Source of the DNA: an uncultured Erythrobacter sp.
GTDB lineage: Bacteria > Pseudomonadota > Alphaproteobacteria > Sphingomonadales > Sphingomonadaceae
DNA length: 64,000 nucleotides
NCBI GenBank assembly: GCA_947488085.1
Contig: CANKYI010000002.1
Coordinates: forward strand, 248,001-312,000
Direction of reading: 5' to 3'
Every line of letters starts with the position of its first letter. Positions within the stretch are counted from its first letter, which is position 1. The position numbers and the translations under genes are program-made. The notes beneath the pieces were generated by a model that saw nothing but the letters and a program-made list of their open reading frames with translations, was not told where the DNA came from and did no database searches. Below are positions 1-8,829 of the stretch, piece after piece.

Positions 1-1684
1 TTTGAACTTCATCGTTCAAGACTTCGATGTGAACAATTTCGATCTGTTCGCCAATGACCCGCGCGTGCGCGCCGATTTGGAGCAGGATCGGTTCAACAGT
101 ATCTGGGCCGTTCGCGGCGATGTGGCCTACGAACTGGACGGCTTTTTCAGCCTGTTCCAAGCGGGCACGCGTTATCAGGAGCTAATCTATCGCGATGTTC
201 CCGGTGCATCGAACGGGACCAGCCGCCTTCAGATCAACTATGATGACACGCCGACCACGGGTGCCTTGGCGGCTGCTAACCAAGAGTGTCGCACGTCGTT
301 CCCTGAAACGGGTTTTCTGTCCTCAATCTCAGGCGGCAATCCTCTGATCACTCAGATTGATGCGGATGGTAATGTGGTCAACACGACCAACACATTTGCG
401 ACTTTCGATGCGCGCTGCATTGTTCAAGTTCTGGAGCGTGAAGATCCATCGGGCCTGTCGTTTGATGCAGACGGCAATGTGATTTTTCCAACCGGCGATT
501 TTGACTCGATTCAGAACACTGATGTGCTTGAGCGGTCATGGGCTGGATACATTCAAGGCGACTTTGACAGCGAAATTGGCAGCACGCCGATCCGCGGCAA
601 TGTCGGTCTGAGGGTTGTGAATACATCGGTGCGTTCACGCGCATTTCGGACCGCGCTCGATATAATTATCGATGATGTTGATGATGATGGCGTTGCGGGC
701 TTCGTTTTGGTCGAAGATCCCAATGAGTTGAACATCAACCTGACTGAGGCGTCCTACACTGAGTTTCTGCCGAGCTTTAATCTCGTGGCCGAGCTTCAGC
801 CGGATTTGCTTGGTCGATTTGCGGTTTATCGCTCTTTGTCGCGCCCTGACCCATCTGAACTGGGTGATGGCCGGATTTTGAATATCAACGACGATGATGA
901 CTTCGCAACACCGCAAGAGGCGCTGATCGGCGGGGTCAACAATGTTTCGGCAACCGGTAATCCGGCGACTGATCCATTGTTGTCATGGAATGTTGATGCT
1001 GGCCTTGAATGGTATCCGAATGACGACACGATCCTTGCTTTTAATGCTTATTATAAGAGCTTTAACGGCGGATTCGAAACGGTCGGCGTGTTCGAGCCAT
1101 TCACCATTGGCGGCGCGAGCGCAGACCTATTGGTCACTTCGATCGACACTAACAATGACACCAGCACCATTTATGGCCTGGAGATCACTGCGGCGCACCG
1201 GTTCAGCTATCTGCCAGCACCGCTTGACGGCCTTGGGTTCAAGTTGAGTTACAACTACGCCGATTCAGACTTTGAGTTTGAAGACGATACGTTGGGCGCG
1301 ATCACCACGTTGAATGACGATGGCACAACCAGCGTCAGCAATGGCTTGATCCCGCCATCCAACCTGTTCGGTTTCTCCGAGCATGTGTTGTCAGCGCAGG
1401 CCTACTACGAGATCGGCGATTTCGATTTCCAAGGCGTCTACAAATATCGCAGCGAGTACTTCCAGCAATTCGTCGCTACACCGGGGCGCGTCCGGTATGT
1501 TGATGATGTTGGTGTGTTCGAGGCACGGATCTCCTGGACGTTGAACCGTAACATTCGTTTCACCGTTGAAGGTATCAACCTGTTCAACGAGCCACGGACC
1601 AATTTCCGCGGCGCGCCAGACGATTTTGGTGCGATCCAAGTGTTCGGTCCACGCTATTTTGCTGGTGTTCGGGCACGGTTCTGA
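1..1684 (+). CDS. TonB-dependent receptor, 3' part (5' end outside window)
   Basis: About 560 residues of the C-terminal beta-barrel of an outer-membrane TonB-dependent receptor. The frame is open to the window edge; the TTG at position 2 is not a credible start, because the plug domain and TonB box must lie upstream. Visible barrel features are many alternating hydrophobic/polar strands, acidic loops rich in Asp and Asn, and a C-terminal GVRARF ending in Phe, which is typical of outer-membrane proteins. The segment fits the large sphingomonad/Caulobacter-type receptors (TIGR01782-like). It lies just upstream of a GntR regulator and an alginate lyase operon on the same strand, so uptake of alginate oligosaccharides across the outer membrane is the likely job. 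The ligand is inferred from context only. Confidence 0.9.
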   Translation, partial: LNFIVQDFDVNNFDLFANDPRVRADLEQDRFNSIWAVRGDVAYELDGFFSLFQAGTRYQELIYRDVPGASNGTSRLQINYDDTPTTGALAAANQECRTSFPETGFLSSISGGNPLITQIDADGNVVNTTNTFATFDARCIVQVLEREDPSGLSFDADGNVIFPTGDFDSIQNTDVLERSWAGYIQGDFDSEIGSTPIRGNVGLRVVNTSVRSRAFRTALDIIIDDVDDDGVAGFVLVEDPNELNINLTEASYTEFLPSFNLVAELQPDLLGRFAVYRSLSRPDPSELGDGRILNINDDDDFATPQEALIGGVNNVSATGNPATDPLLSWNVDAGLEWYPNDDTILAFNAYYKSFNGGFETVGVFEPFTIGGASADLLVTSIDTNNDTSTIYGLEITAAHRFSYLPAPLDGLGFKLSYNYADSDFEFEDDTLGAITTLNDDGTTSVSNGLIPPSNLFGFSEHVLSAQAYYEIGDFDFQGVYKYRSEYFQQFVATPGRVRYVDDVGVFEARISWTLNRNIRFTVEGINLFNEPRTNFRGAPDDFGAIQVFGPRYFAGVRARF

Positions 1685-1691
1685 TCAGTTA

Positions 1692-1725
1692 GGACCGCCA
1701 TCGTTTGAGGGGTCGATGGCGGTCC
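1692..1725 (+). terminator. Terminator-like hairpin after the TonB receptor
   Basis: A perfect 12-bp inverted repeat, GGACCGCCATCG at 1692-1703 and its complement at 1714-1725, encloses a 10-nt loop and starts 7 bp after the receptor stop codon. No clear U-tract follows, so termination strength is uncertain. It separates the receptor transcript from the regulator gene. Confidence 0.6.
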
Positions 1726-1812
1726 GTCCTATTTCTGGCCACATTTTTACGATTTTGTGCGTGGTCACATCTCTATAAAGGGGTAACCTCAAGGCGACTG
1801 AAGAGGTATGAT

Positions 1813-2553
1813 ATGAGCGGTAAGCGACTTTTCCAATCTGTGGCTGAGCAAATTGCTGGGCTTATTGATGCAGGTGCGTTCCCTCCGGGTACGCGGTTGC
1901 CGGGGGAGCGTGAGCTTGCAGAACGCCTTGGAGTTAGCCGGGTTACAATCCGCGAAGCTGAGATTGCCTTGCAGGCCGTTGGCCGGTTGGAGATCAAAAC
2001 TGGGTCGGGCGTCTATGTCAGTGAGAGTCAGCCAAGCGAAGTGACGTCTTTGCCAAGCGCCAGCGCTTTCGAAGTGACAGAGGCGCGCCTGTTGGTGGAA
2101 TCCGAAGCAGCCGCTTTGGCAGCCCACAACATAACAGATGAAACGGTCGAGCAGATGTCCGGTCTGATTGAGCAAATGCGCACCGGTGACGAGGATGCCG
2201 CGAATGAGGCGGATGAGCATTTTCATCGCATGATCGCAGAGGCTTCCAACAATGCCGCCATGGTGCACACGGTCAAATCCTTGTGGCGCATGCGTGAGGA
2301 GCTTCCAGCGGTCAAAGCAACCTATGAAGCGGTGTGTGTTCACGACGCCGATTCTCGCACCGCTGAACACGAGGCGATTTTCTTCGCGTTGCGTGATCGC
2401 GATCCGGCCGCTGCACGCAGCGCAATGCGCGAACACTTTCATCGCTTGATCGAAGCGATGTTGGATGCGACCGAGCGTATGGCGCTTGAAGAGGTGCAAC
2501 AAGAGGCATCTAAGAGCCGCGAACGCTTCGCTGCCGCTACTAAAATTGCCTGA
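1813..2553 (+). CDS. GntR-family (FadR/FCD type) transcriptional regulator of the alginate operon
   Basis: The protein has 246 residues. The N-terminal winged helix-turn-helix (about residues 3-70) carries the GntR signature PPGTRLPGERELAERLGVSR followed by VTIREA. The rest is an all-helical FCD ligand-binding domain with the expected acidic and His residues (HFHRMIAEASNN, HEAIFFALRDRD, HFHRLIEAM) that bind a metal and carboxylate ligand. The ATG at 1813 was chosen because AGAGG lies 6 bp upstream and the GntR fold begins immediately; the frame is open upstream but has no reason to be coding. It sits between the TonB receptor and the lyase operon, so it probably represses the operon and releases DNA on binding an alginate breakdown product such as KDG or DEH. 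The ligand is inferred. Confidence 0.92.
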   Translation: MSGKRLFQSVAEQIAGLIDAGAFPPGTRLPGERELAERLGVSRVTIREAEIALQAVGRLEIKTGSGVYVSESQPSEVTSLPSASAFEVTEARLLVESEAAALAAHNITDETVEQMSGLIEQMRTGDEDAANEADEHFHRMIAEASNNAAMVHTVKSLWRMREELPAVKATYEAVCVHDADSRTAEHEAIFFALRDRDPAAARSAMREHFHRLIEAMLDATERMALEEVQQEASKSRERFAAATKIA

Positions 2554-2564
2554 CCAGATTGGTC
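2552..2564. promoter_or_regulatory. Candidate GntR operator palindrome
   Basis: The inverted repeat GACCA-GAT-TGGTC overlaps the gntR stop codon and lies 34 bp upstream of the -35 box of the lyase operon. FadR-subfamily regulators bind short palindromes of this size, so it is a plausible operator. A match by chance cannot be excluded. Confidence 0.3.
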
Positions 2565-2598
2565 CTACAAATACCCCCTCAATGATATGCCAGATTGA

Positions 2599-2626
2599 TT
2601 GACACTAAGTGCGGTGCGCTTATAGT
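2599..2626 (+). promoter_or_regulatory. Sigma-70-type promoter of the alginate lyase operon
   Basis: A consensus TTGACA at 2599-2604 is followed after 16 bp by TATAGT at 2621-2626, five of six matches to TATAAT. This places the transcript start about 28 bp ahead of the PL6 start codon, with GGGAGAG as ribosome binding site. It is an unusually good promoter for an alpha-proteobacterium, which fits a strong gene held off by a repressor. Confidence 0.65.
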
Positions 2627-2661
2627 CGGTCGGATAAGAATGAGACGAGGGAGAGTTTGGG

Positions 2662-4935
2662 ATGCTTGCAAGGCTGTGCCTTGTGCTGATGGCTGGCTGG
2701 CTTGCTGCTACGTCTGCATTGGCTGAGACCTTTCTCGTCCGTGATCAGGATGAATATGCGCAGGCGCGCCGCGCGGTTGAGGCGGGCGATACGATCGTGC
2801 TTGCCAACGGTGAATGGCGCGATTTTGAAATTGTCATCACTGGGCAGGGCACTGCTTCTGCTCCAATCACACTGACCAGCGAAGAGGCCGGCCAGGTCAT
2901 TCTCACCGGGCAATCGAGCCTGCGTATCGGCGGCGAACACATTGTGGTTCGCGGCCTTGTTTTTCGCGATGGACACAGCCCGCGCGGTGAAGTGGTCTCT
3001 TTCCGCCGGACCAAGGATGATCTGGCGAACAACTCCCGCGTTACCGAAGTGGTGATCGACAATTTCAGCAAGCCTGATCGCTACGAATCCGATTATTGGG
3101 TTGGCATTTATGGTCGCAACAATCGCTTCGATCACAACCACATGGTGGGCAAGACCAACAAAGGTGTGACGCTAGCTGTGCGGCTCGACAGTCCGGGCAG
3201 CCGCGACAATGGCCACATGATCGACCACAACTACTTTGGTCCGCGTCCAGTTCTGGGTTCCAATGGCGGTGAGACCTTGCGGATCGGCACGAGCCGCTAT
3301 TCGATGCATCGATCTGGCACTACGGTGGAAAACAACATCTTTGACCGGACGGATGGCGAGGTTGAAATCATCTCGTCCAAGTCCGCTGGTAATGTCTTCC
3401 GCGGCAATGTCTTTTTGCGATCAAGCGGTACGCTGACCTTGCGTCACGGTGATAACAACGTCGTCGAACGCAACGTCTTTATGGGTGGCGGTGAAGACTA
3501 CACGGGCGGCATCCGCGTCATCAATCGTGGCCAAACCGTGCGCGACAATTATATGGAGGGGCTTCGTGGAGAGGCTTTCTCCAGCGCACTCGCCATCATG
3601 AACGGCGTCCCCAATTCCCCGGTCAATCGCTATGTCGAGGTTGAGGGCGCGCGGATCGAAGGCAATACGATCGTCGATAGCCGCCGGATTGGGTTTAACG
3701 TGGGTGCGGATGAAGAGCGCTCTGCTCCGCCAAGCAACACCACCTTTACCGGCAATTTATTAAGCGGGATCGAAGGCGAATCTTTCCTTGAAGTCTATGA
3801 CGACATCTCCGGCATCACCTTTGGCAGGAACCGGGTGGCTGCAGGCGGCGTGGCGAGCGAGCTTTCCGCATTTGAACAAGCTCCGGTTGAAATGGAGCGC
3901 GCGGAAAACGGATTGCTCTATCCGGTTGATCCCGCGTTAGCTGAGACCGGTGCACCGCGCGATTTGCAGCCGGTAACGCTGGAGCAGGTCGGGGCGCAAT
4001 GGTATCCTAAGCCGGGCAACGATCCGGTGTTTGGCTCATCGGGGAGCGTGATCCAAGTTGCTCCGGGTACGGGCGCTTTGGCGGATGCAGTTGCGGCGGC
4101 ACAGGATGGCGATGTGTTGGAGCTTGCGCCCGGTCAGTATGTTGCCGAGCGCACGATTCCTTTGAATGTGGCGGTGACCATTCGCAGCGCTCCCAGCGAA
4201 AGCGGAGAGCACGCGCGGATATTCTTTGAGCGGCCATCTCTGTTTGAGCTGCGCGAAGGTGGCAATCTTCAACTCTTCAGTCTTACGATTGACGGTGCCC
4301 TTGCTCCGGATTCAGTTGGCAATTCGGTGATGCGTACAACGACATATCCGATCAAATCGAACCTTGTCGTCGAAATGGACGGGGTCACCGTGCGCGGGTT
4401 GATTGTGAACAAATCATTCAATGTGCTGAGCCTTGGAAAAAGCTCGCTGGCTGACCGCGTCTCGATCCGAAGCAGCAGCTTTATCGATATCACTGGTGCA
4501 ATTGTTTCTGCTGCCGCCGAGACCGAGGATTACGGCCAATACAATGTCGAATATCTCGATATTGTCGACAATAGGTTCACCAATATCGGTGGACCTATCG
4601 CCAACATCTATCGCGGTGGGCGTGATGAAAGCACCTTTGGGCCCAATGTGACCTTTGCCGGCAACCGCATCAGTGCAAGCGGGATGGCCGCCACGAACGG
4701 TTCCGGGGCATCGCTAAACCTGCACGGCGTACAAATCGCTGCGGTGACGGGCAATCTGCTTGAGCGATCCGCGCCGATCCGCGTGGTCCATACGGTTGGT
4801 ACGCCAACCACAACGTTGACGGGCAACCAGTTCGTCGGAACGCCAATTTTCGTGCTTGAAGAGTTGAATTACGACGGTGTCCATCGCGCAGTGCAGTCGG
4901 ACAATATCGTCTTCGCACAAGGGACCGGCGAATGA
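2662..4935 (+). CDS. Polysaccharide lyase family 6 (alginate lyase, chondroitinase-B fold)
   Basis: The protein has 757 residues with a signal peptide (about residues 1-21, ending ALA). The first beta-helix domain (about 25-390) matches PL6/chondroitinase B. The motif DGEVEIISSK gives E233, E235 and K240, with R261 in LTLRHGDNN and N201 in SNGGET. The spacings N-32-E-2-E-5-K-21-R are those I recall for the calcium ligands and Lys/Arg catalytic pair of the alginate lyase AlyGC. A second right-handed beta-helix (about 430-750) follows, as in two-domain PL6 enzymes. The enzyme should cleave alginate by beta-elimination in the periplasm or outside the cell. It heads the operon, and its stop codon overlaps the next start (ATGATG). 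Alginate is favoured over dermatan sulfate by the neighbours. Confidence 0.93.
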   Translation: MLARLCLVLMAGWLAATSALAETFLVRDQDEYAQARRAVEAGDTIVLANGEWRDFEIVITGQGTASAPITLTSEEAGQVILTGQSSLRIGGEHIVVRGLVFRDGHSPRGEVVSFRRTKDDLANNSRVTEVVIDNFSKPDRYESDYWVGIYGRNNRFDHNHMVGKTNKGVTLAVRLDSPGSRDNGHMIDHNYFGPRPVLGSNGGETLRIGTSRYSMHRSGTTVENNIFDRTDGEVEIISSKSAGNVFRGNVFLRSSGTLTLRHGDNNVVERNVFMGGGEDYTGGIRVINRGQTVRDNYMEGLRGEAFSSALAIMNGVPNSPVNRYVEVEGARIEGNTIVDSRRIGFNVGADEERSAPPSNTTFTGNLLSGIEGESFLEVYDDISGITFGRNRVAAGGVASELSAFEQAPVEMERAENGLLYPVDPALAETGAPRDLQPVTLEQVGAQWYPKPGNDPVFGSSGSVIQVAPGTGALADAVAAAQDGDVLELAPGQYVAERTIPLNVAVTIRSAPSESGEHARIFFERPSLFELREGGNLQLFSLTIDGALAPDSVGNSVMRTTTYPIKSNLVVEMDGVTVRGLIVNKSFNVLSLGKSSLADRVSIRSSSFIDITGAIVSAAAETEDYGQYNVEYLDIVDNRFTNIGGPIANIYRGGRDESTFGPNVTFAGNRISASGMAATNGSGASLNLHGVQIAAVTGNLLERSAPIRVVHTVGTPTTTLTGNQFVGTPIFVLEELNYDGVHRAVQSDNIVFAQGTGE

Positions 4936-7115
4936 TGCGCTCCATTCTTCTCGTAGGCGCGCTGGCGCTTGGTACTTTGCCGCAGGCTGCATTGGCAGAT
5001 GCGCACGCAGAGACTGCTACAGTCGCTGGTGAGGCCATTCCGACCCTATTTGCAGACGAGATGGAGCGCTCGAAAACCTTCGTTCATGGAATGATGGAAG
5101 AGGGGTTGGTCGTGCCTCAGCCGGTCGATCCCGGCGGCGGCTATTCACATGAACAGCACAAGCGCAATTTCCGCGCGATCTATCTGGCTGGGCAGCTTTA
5201 TCGCATCAGCGGTGATCAGGCCTATGCCGATTACATCCGCGATATGTTGCTTGAATATGCTGACCTTTATCCAACGCTGGGTGATCATCCGGCGCGGCGC
5301 AATCAGTACACTGGCCGGATTTTCTGGCAGGTCTTGAATGACGCAATGTGGCTGGTTCACGCGGTTCAGGGTTATGGCGATATCCGCGATACTCTAAGTA
5401 AAGAACACCGCCAGAAAATCGACGATGACGTGTTCCGCCGCGCTGTGAATTTCCTGTCAGTGGACTCGCAAGCAACCTTTGACCGCATCCATAATCACGC
5501 CACTTGGGCGACCGCTGGCGTCGGCATGACGGGATACCTTTTGGGCGATCGGGACATGGTCGATCGCGCGCTTCTCGGCTCTGACAAATCAGGTGAGACG
5601 GGCTTTCTGCGTCAGACGGAGATGCTGTTTTCGCCTGATGGATATTACACTGAAGGGCCGTACTATCAGCGTTTTGCTCTCCTCCCCTTTATGGTCTTTG
5701 CAAACTCGATTGAGGCCAATGAGCCCGAGCGCAAGATTTTCGAACATCGCGATGGCATCCTGCTGAAGGCGTTGCGCGCCACGATCCAACAGAGCTATCG
5801 TGGGTACTTCTTCCCCTTTAACGACGCGATCCGCGACAAGAGCCTGCGCACAGCCGAGTTGTATGAGGGTGTGGCGGTTGCCTACGGTCTGACTCGCGAT
5901 CCGGCCCTGCTGTCCATCGCTCAGTTCCAAGGGCGCACTGTTTTGTCAGAGAACGGGATGATGGTTGCGCGGGATTTGGATGCGGGGCTGGCTCAGCCAT
6001 TTCCGTTTGGATCGATGTTGTTGCGTGATGGGCCCGATGGCGAATGGGGCGCGGTGGCGGTCCTGCGCCAGGGTGAAGCGAATGAAGTGGGTGAGCCGTC
6101 CACCGTTTTGATCGCCAAGAGCACATCGCAAGGTTTCGGCCACGGACATTTCGATAAGCTCGCATGGCAGCTTTACGATAATGGCAATGAGATTGTCCGC
6201 GATTATGGCGCGGCGCGCTTCCTGAATATCGAGGCAAAAGAGGGCGGGCGTTACCTGCCTGAAAACACAACCTGGGCGAAATCGAGCATCGCGCACAACA
6301 CGTTGGTGGTGGACGAGACAAGCCATTTTGGCGGCGATGTTCGGGTGGCCGATCAATATTGGCCAACGCAGCTCTATTTCTCCGATGCCGAGGGGCTCCA
6401 GGCCACCAGCGCAGAGATCGACAGCGCCTATTCAGGCGTAAACATGCGCCGGACCATGGTGATGCCTGACATTCCTGGTCTCGAAGCGCCCATCGTTATC
6501 GACCTGATGAGCGCCGCGAGTGAAGAGACGCACCGCTACGACCTGCCGCTGCATTATTCCGGCCATATCATGGAGTTCGACTTTGATGTGACTAGCCATG
6601 TCGGCGGACGCCCTGTTTTGGGCAGTGACAATGGCTATCAGCACATCTGGTCCGATGCGCAAGGGACCATTGATAGTGGCAGCGGCATGCTGACATGGAT
6701 CAATGATGGGCGGTTTTATTCCTACCGCTTCGCCAGCGATGGTCCGATGGATGTGGTTCTTGGTGAAAGCGGGGCGAGCGATCCCAGTTTCAACCTGCGC
6801 CGTGAGCCGCTGATCATGCTGCGCGCTCAACGTGAGGGCGGGGTGCATTTCGCCAGCGTGCTTGAAGCGCATGGCCTATATGATGGCGCTGCCGAGCAAA
6901 CTGTCGCCAGTCGCAGCCTTATTGCGGATCTCGATCACACTCACATCGATGCAACAGATATCGTGCGTCTGACCCTGAAATCAGGGCAGCGTTACGCGAT
7001 TGCGGTGTCACACAACCCTGATCCAGTGGCTACGCACAGCGTCTCGCTGGATGGCGAGGAAATCGCTTGGACAGGGTTTGTCTCCGTTATCGCACTTGCG
7101 GAAGAGGAAAACTGA
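4932..7115 (+). CDS. Polysaccharide lyase family 17 (exolytic oligoalginate lyase)
   Basis: The protein has 727 residues with a signal peptide (about 1-23). An N-terminal alpha/alpha-barrel alginate-lyase domain (about 60-360) is followed by a heparinase II/III-type beta-sandwich (about 380-650). N188 and H189 in RIHNHATW and Y245 in TEGPYY match, at constant offset, the Asn/His/Tyr set I recall from the PL17 enzyme Alg17c. GHGHFDKLAW (H404, H406) and AHNTLVVDE supply the His-rich zinc and active-site segment of the second domain. PL17 enzymes release monomeric unsaturated uronate from oligoalginate ends, completing the work of the upstream PL6 enzyme. The gene overlaps the PL6 gene by 4 bp and is followed after 2 bp by kdgF. 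Confidence 0.93.
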   Translation: MMRSILLVGALALGTLPQAALADAHAETATVAGEAIPTLFADEMERSKTFVHGMMEEGLVVPQPVDPGGGYSHEQHKRNFRAIYLAGQLYRISGDQAYADYIRDMLLEYADLYPTLGDHPARRNQYTGRIFWQVLNDAMWLVHAVQGYGDIRDTLSKEHRQKIDDDVFRRAVNFLSVDSQATFDRIHNHATWATAGVGMTGYLLGDRDMVDRALLGSDKSGETGFLRQTEMLFSPDGYYTEGPYYQRFALLPFMVFANSIEANEPERKIFEHRDGILLKALRATIQQSYRGYFFPFNDAIRDKSLRTAELYEGVAVAYGLTRDPALLSIAQFQGRTVLSENGMMVARDLDAGLAQPFPFGSMLLRDGPDGEWGAVAVLRQGEANEVGEPSTVLIAKSTSQGFGHGHFDKLAWQLYDNGNEIVRDYGAARFLNIEAKEGGRYLPENTTWAKSSIAHNTLVVDETSHFGGDVRVADQYWPTQLYFSDAEGLQATSAEIDSAYSGVNMRRTMVMPDIPGLEAPIVIDLMSAASEETHRYDLPLHYSGHIMEFDFDVTSHVGGRPVLGSDNGYQHIWSDAQGTIDSGSGMLTWINDGRFYSYRFASDGPMDVVLGESGASDPSFNLRREPLIMLRAQREGGVHFASVLEAHGLYDGAAEQTVASRSLIADLDHTHIDATDIVRLTLKSGQRYAIAVSHNPDPVATHSVSLDGEEIAWTGFVSVIALAEEEN

Positions 7116-7117
7116 CA

Positions 7118-7480
7118 ATGGCAACGGTTATGGATGCGCAAAGCTCGCCCTTTGTGGTCGCAAAGGAAACGCACAAGGAGGATCTAGGTGGCGGGATAAG
7201 CCGCCAGATTCTCGGCTATGGTCCAGAGATCATGATAGTGCGCGTCTGGTTTGAGAAAGGCGCAGTCGGCGATGTCCACAGCCACCGTCACAGCCAAGCG
7301 AGCTATGTCGAGAGCGGCAAGTTCGAAGTGTTTATTGACGGCGAAAAACGCGTGCTTGAGGCAGGTGACAGTTTCTGCATCAAACCGCACCTCGATCATG
7401 GCGCCGTCTGTCTTGAAGCGGGCGTGCTGCTCGACACATTTAGCCCGCTGCGTGAAGACTTTTTGGGTGAGGGGAGCTAA
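7118..7480 (+). CDS. kdgF: KdgF-type cupin, unsaturated uronate linearising protein
   Basis: A 120-residue single-domain cupin without signal peptide, so cytoplasmic. The metal site is HSHRHSQ (H54, H56, Q60) together with H94 in PHLDHG; a Gln in place of the usual cupin Glu is characteristic of KdgF. KdgF proteins speed ring opening of 4,5-unsaturated monouronates to the linear keto form, which DEH reductase uses. The ATG at 7118 was chosen because the upstream part of the open frame overlaps the PL17 gene and lacks cupin character. It lies 2 bp after the PL17 gene and 3 bp before the transporter gene, which supports a role between monomer entry and reduction. Confidence 0.85.
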   Translation: MATVMDAQSSPFVVAKETHKEDLGGGISRQILGYGPEIMIVRVWFEKGAVGDVHSHRHSQASYVESGKFEVFIDGEKRVLEAGDSFCIKPHLDHGAVCLEAGVLLDTFSPLREDFLGEGS

Positions 7481-7483
7481 GCC

Positions 7484-8797
7484 ATGAAACTGAACGGACT
7501 TCGTTGGTGGGTTGTCATCCTCGTCGCTATTGCGACCATCATCAATTACATCGACCGGCAGACGATCAACGTCCTATGGCCCGAGCAAATCGCGCCTGAT
7601 CTGTTCCCTGAAATGGATGCGGACGGGCACAAGTACATCCTGGGCATTATCAGCACAGTTTTCATCTTCGCCTATGCGGCGGGGCAGGCGATCTTTGGCA
7701 AGATTTTTGACTGGATCGGGACCCGACTGGGCTTTGTTCTGTCCATTGGTGTCTGGTCGTTGGCAACGGCTGCGCACGCATTCGCGCAAGGCGTGATGAG
7801 CTTCAGCTTCTTCCGCGCAATTCTGGGTGTCGCAGAGGCAGGTAACTGGCCTGGTGCAACGAAAGCGAACGCAGAGTGGTTTCCAACCAAAGAGCGCGCT
7901 CTTGCTCAAGGTATCTTTAATTCAGGCGCAGCAATCGGCGGCATCATCTCAATCCCGCTGATCGGCTACATGGCCATTATCTTTGACTGGAAACTGATCT
8001 TTGTCCTCGTGGGCTTGGTCGGGTTGATCTGGTTGGTGCCTTGGTGGTTCATTGTGAAAGCGCCGCCAGAAAGCCACGATTGGCTGACCGATGAGGAACG
8101 CGAATACATCCTCACCGGGCAAAAGATCGAAGTCGCAGATGGCGAAGACGACGAAGGCTACAATCCACCAACTGGCGAATTGTTGGCCCGCAAAGAAAGC
8201 TGGGGTGTCATTATTGCCTCAGCTGCGATTGACCCGATCTGGTGGCTCTTCATCGTCTGGATCCCAACCTACTTGGTCGAGGTGCACAATTTCAACGTCA
8301 AGGACATCGCCGCATCGGGCTGGTTGCCCTATGTTGGCGCTATGGTCGGTGCGTGGTTCGGCGGGCTGCTTGCGCAGAACCGTTTGAAGGCGGGGTGGAG
8401 CGTCAATGCGACGCGCAAACTCACCATCACGCTGGGCTGTCTGATCATGTTGCCTGCACTGCTGGCATTGTCTGCAGCATCTGCGCCATGGACGGCATTG
8501 TGGCTTATGTTCACCATCCTCTTCGGCTTCCAGACGGCGATCGGCAATGTGCAAACTTTGCCAAGTGACCTTTATGGGAAACGGACTGTGGGAACCCTGT
8601 CAGGTCTCGCAGGGATGGCTGCCAAACTCAGCGCGGCCTTGCTCACTTATCTGGTGCCGATCATGACAGCAGGCGCGAATTACTATTCGGTTTTCGTCCT
8701 TGGTGCTTTCCTTGCTCTCGCCGCAATCGCCAGTGTCTGGCTGCTGTGTGGTGAGATCAAACCACTAAAACCCAAATCACAACCAAAAACGGCCTAG
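7484..8797 (+). CDS. MFS transporter of the hexuronate (ExuT/ACS) type, probable unsaturated uronate importer
   Basis: The protein has 437 residues and about 12 predicted membrane segments. The N-terminal INYIDRQTINVLWP, the loop GKIFDWIGTRLG and GVAEAGNWPGATKANAEWFP are typical of the anion:cation symporter subfamily that includes ExuT and other sugar-acid carriers. It sits 3 bp after kdgF and before the DEH reductase gene. Because the PL17 enzyme is exported while KdgF and the reductase are cytoplasmic, this carrier most likely moves the monomeric unsaturated uronate or DEH across the inner membrane. No binding-protein-dependent system for oligomers is present nearby. The substrate is inferred from context. 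Confidence 0.85.
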   Translation: MKLNGLRWWVVILVAIATIINYIDRQTINVLWPEQIAPDLFPEMDADGHKYILGIISTVFIFAYAAGQAIFGKIFDWIGTRLGFVLSIGVWSLATAAHAFAQGVMSFSFFRAILGVAEAGNWPGATKANAEWFPTKERALAQGIFNSGAAIGGIISIPLIGYMAIIFDWKLIFVLVGLVGLIWLVPWWFIVKAPPESHDWLTDEEREYILTGQKIEVADGEDDEGYNPPTGELLARKESWGVIIASAAIDPIWWLFIVWIPTYLVEVHNFNVKDIAASGWLPYVGAMVGAWFGGLLAQNRLKAGWSVNATRKLTITLGCLIMLPALLALSAASAPWTALWLMFTILFGFQTAIGNVQTLPSDLYGKRTVGTLSGLAGMAAKLSAALLTYLVPIMTAGANYYSVFVLGAFLALAAIASVWLLCGEIKPLKPKSQPKTA

Positions 8798-8829
8798 AGC
8801 CATCCATCTTCCTAAAAGGGGAAAACGAA

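Noticed and set aside
1789..2502. 237-codon frame antisense to the GntR gene
   Set aside because: The sense strand encodes a clear GntR regulator; the antisense product has no domain character.
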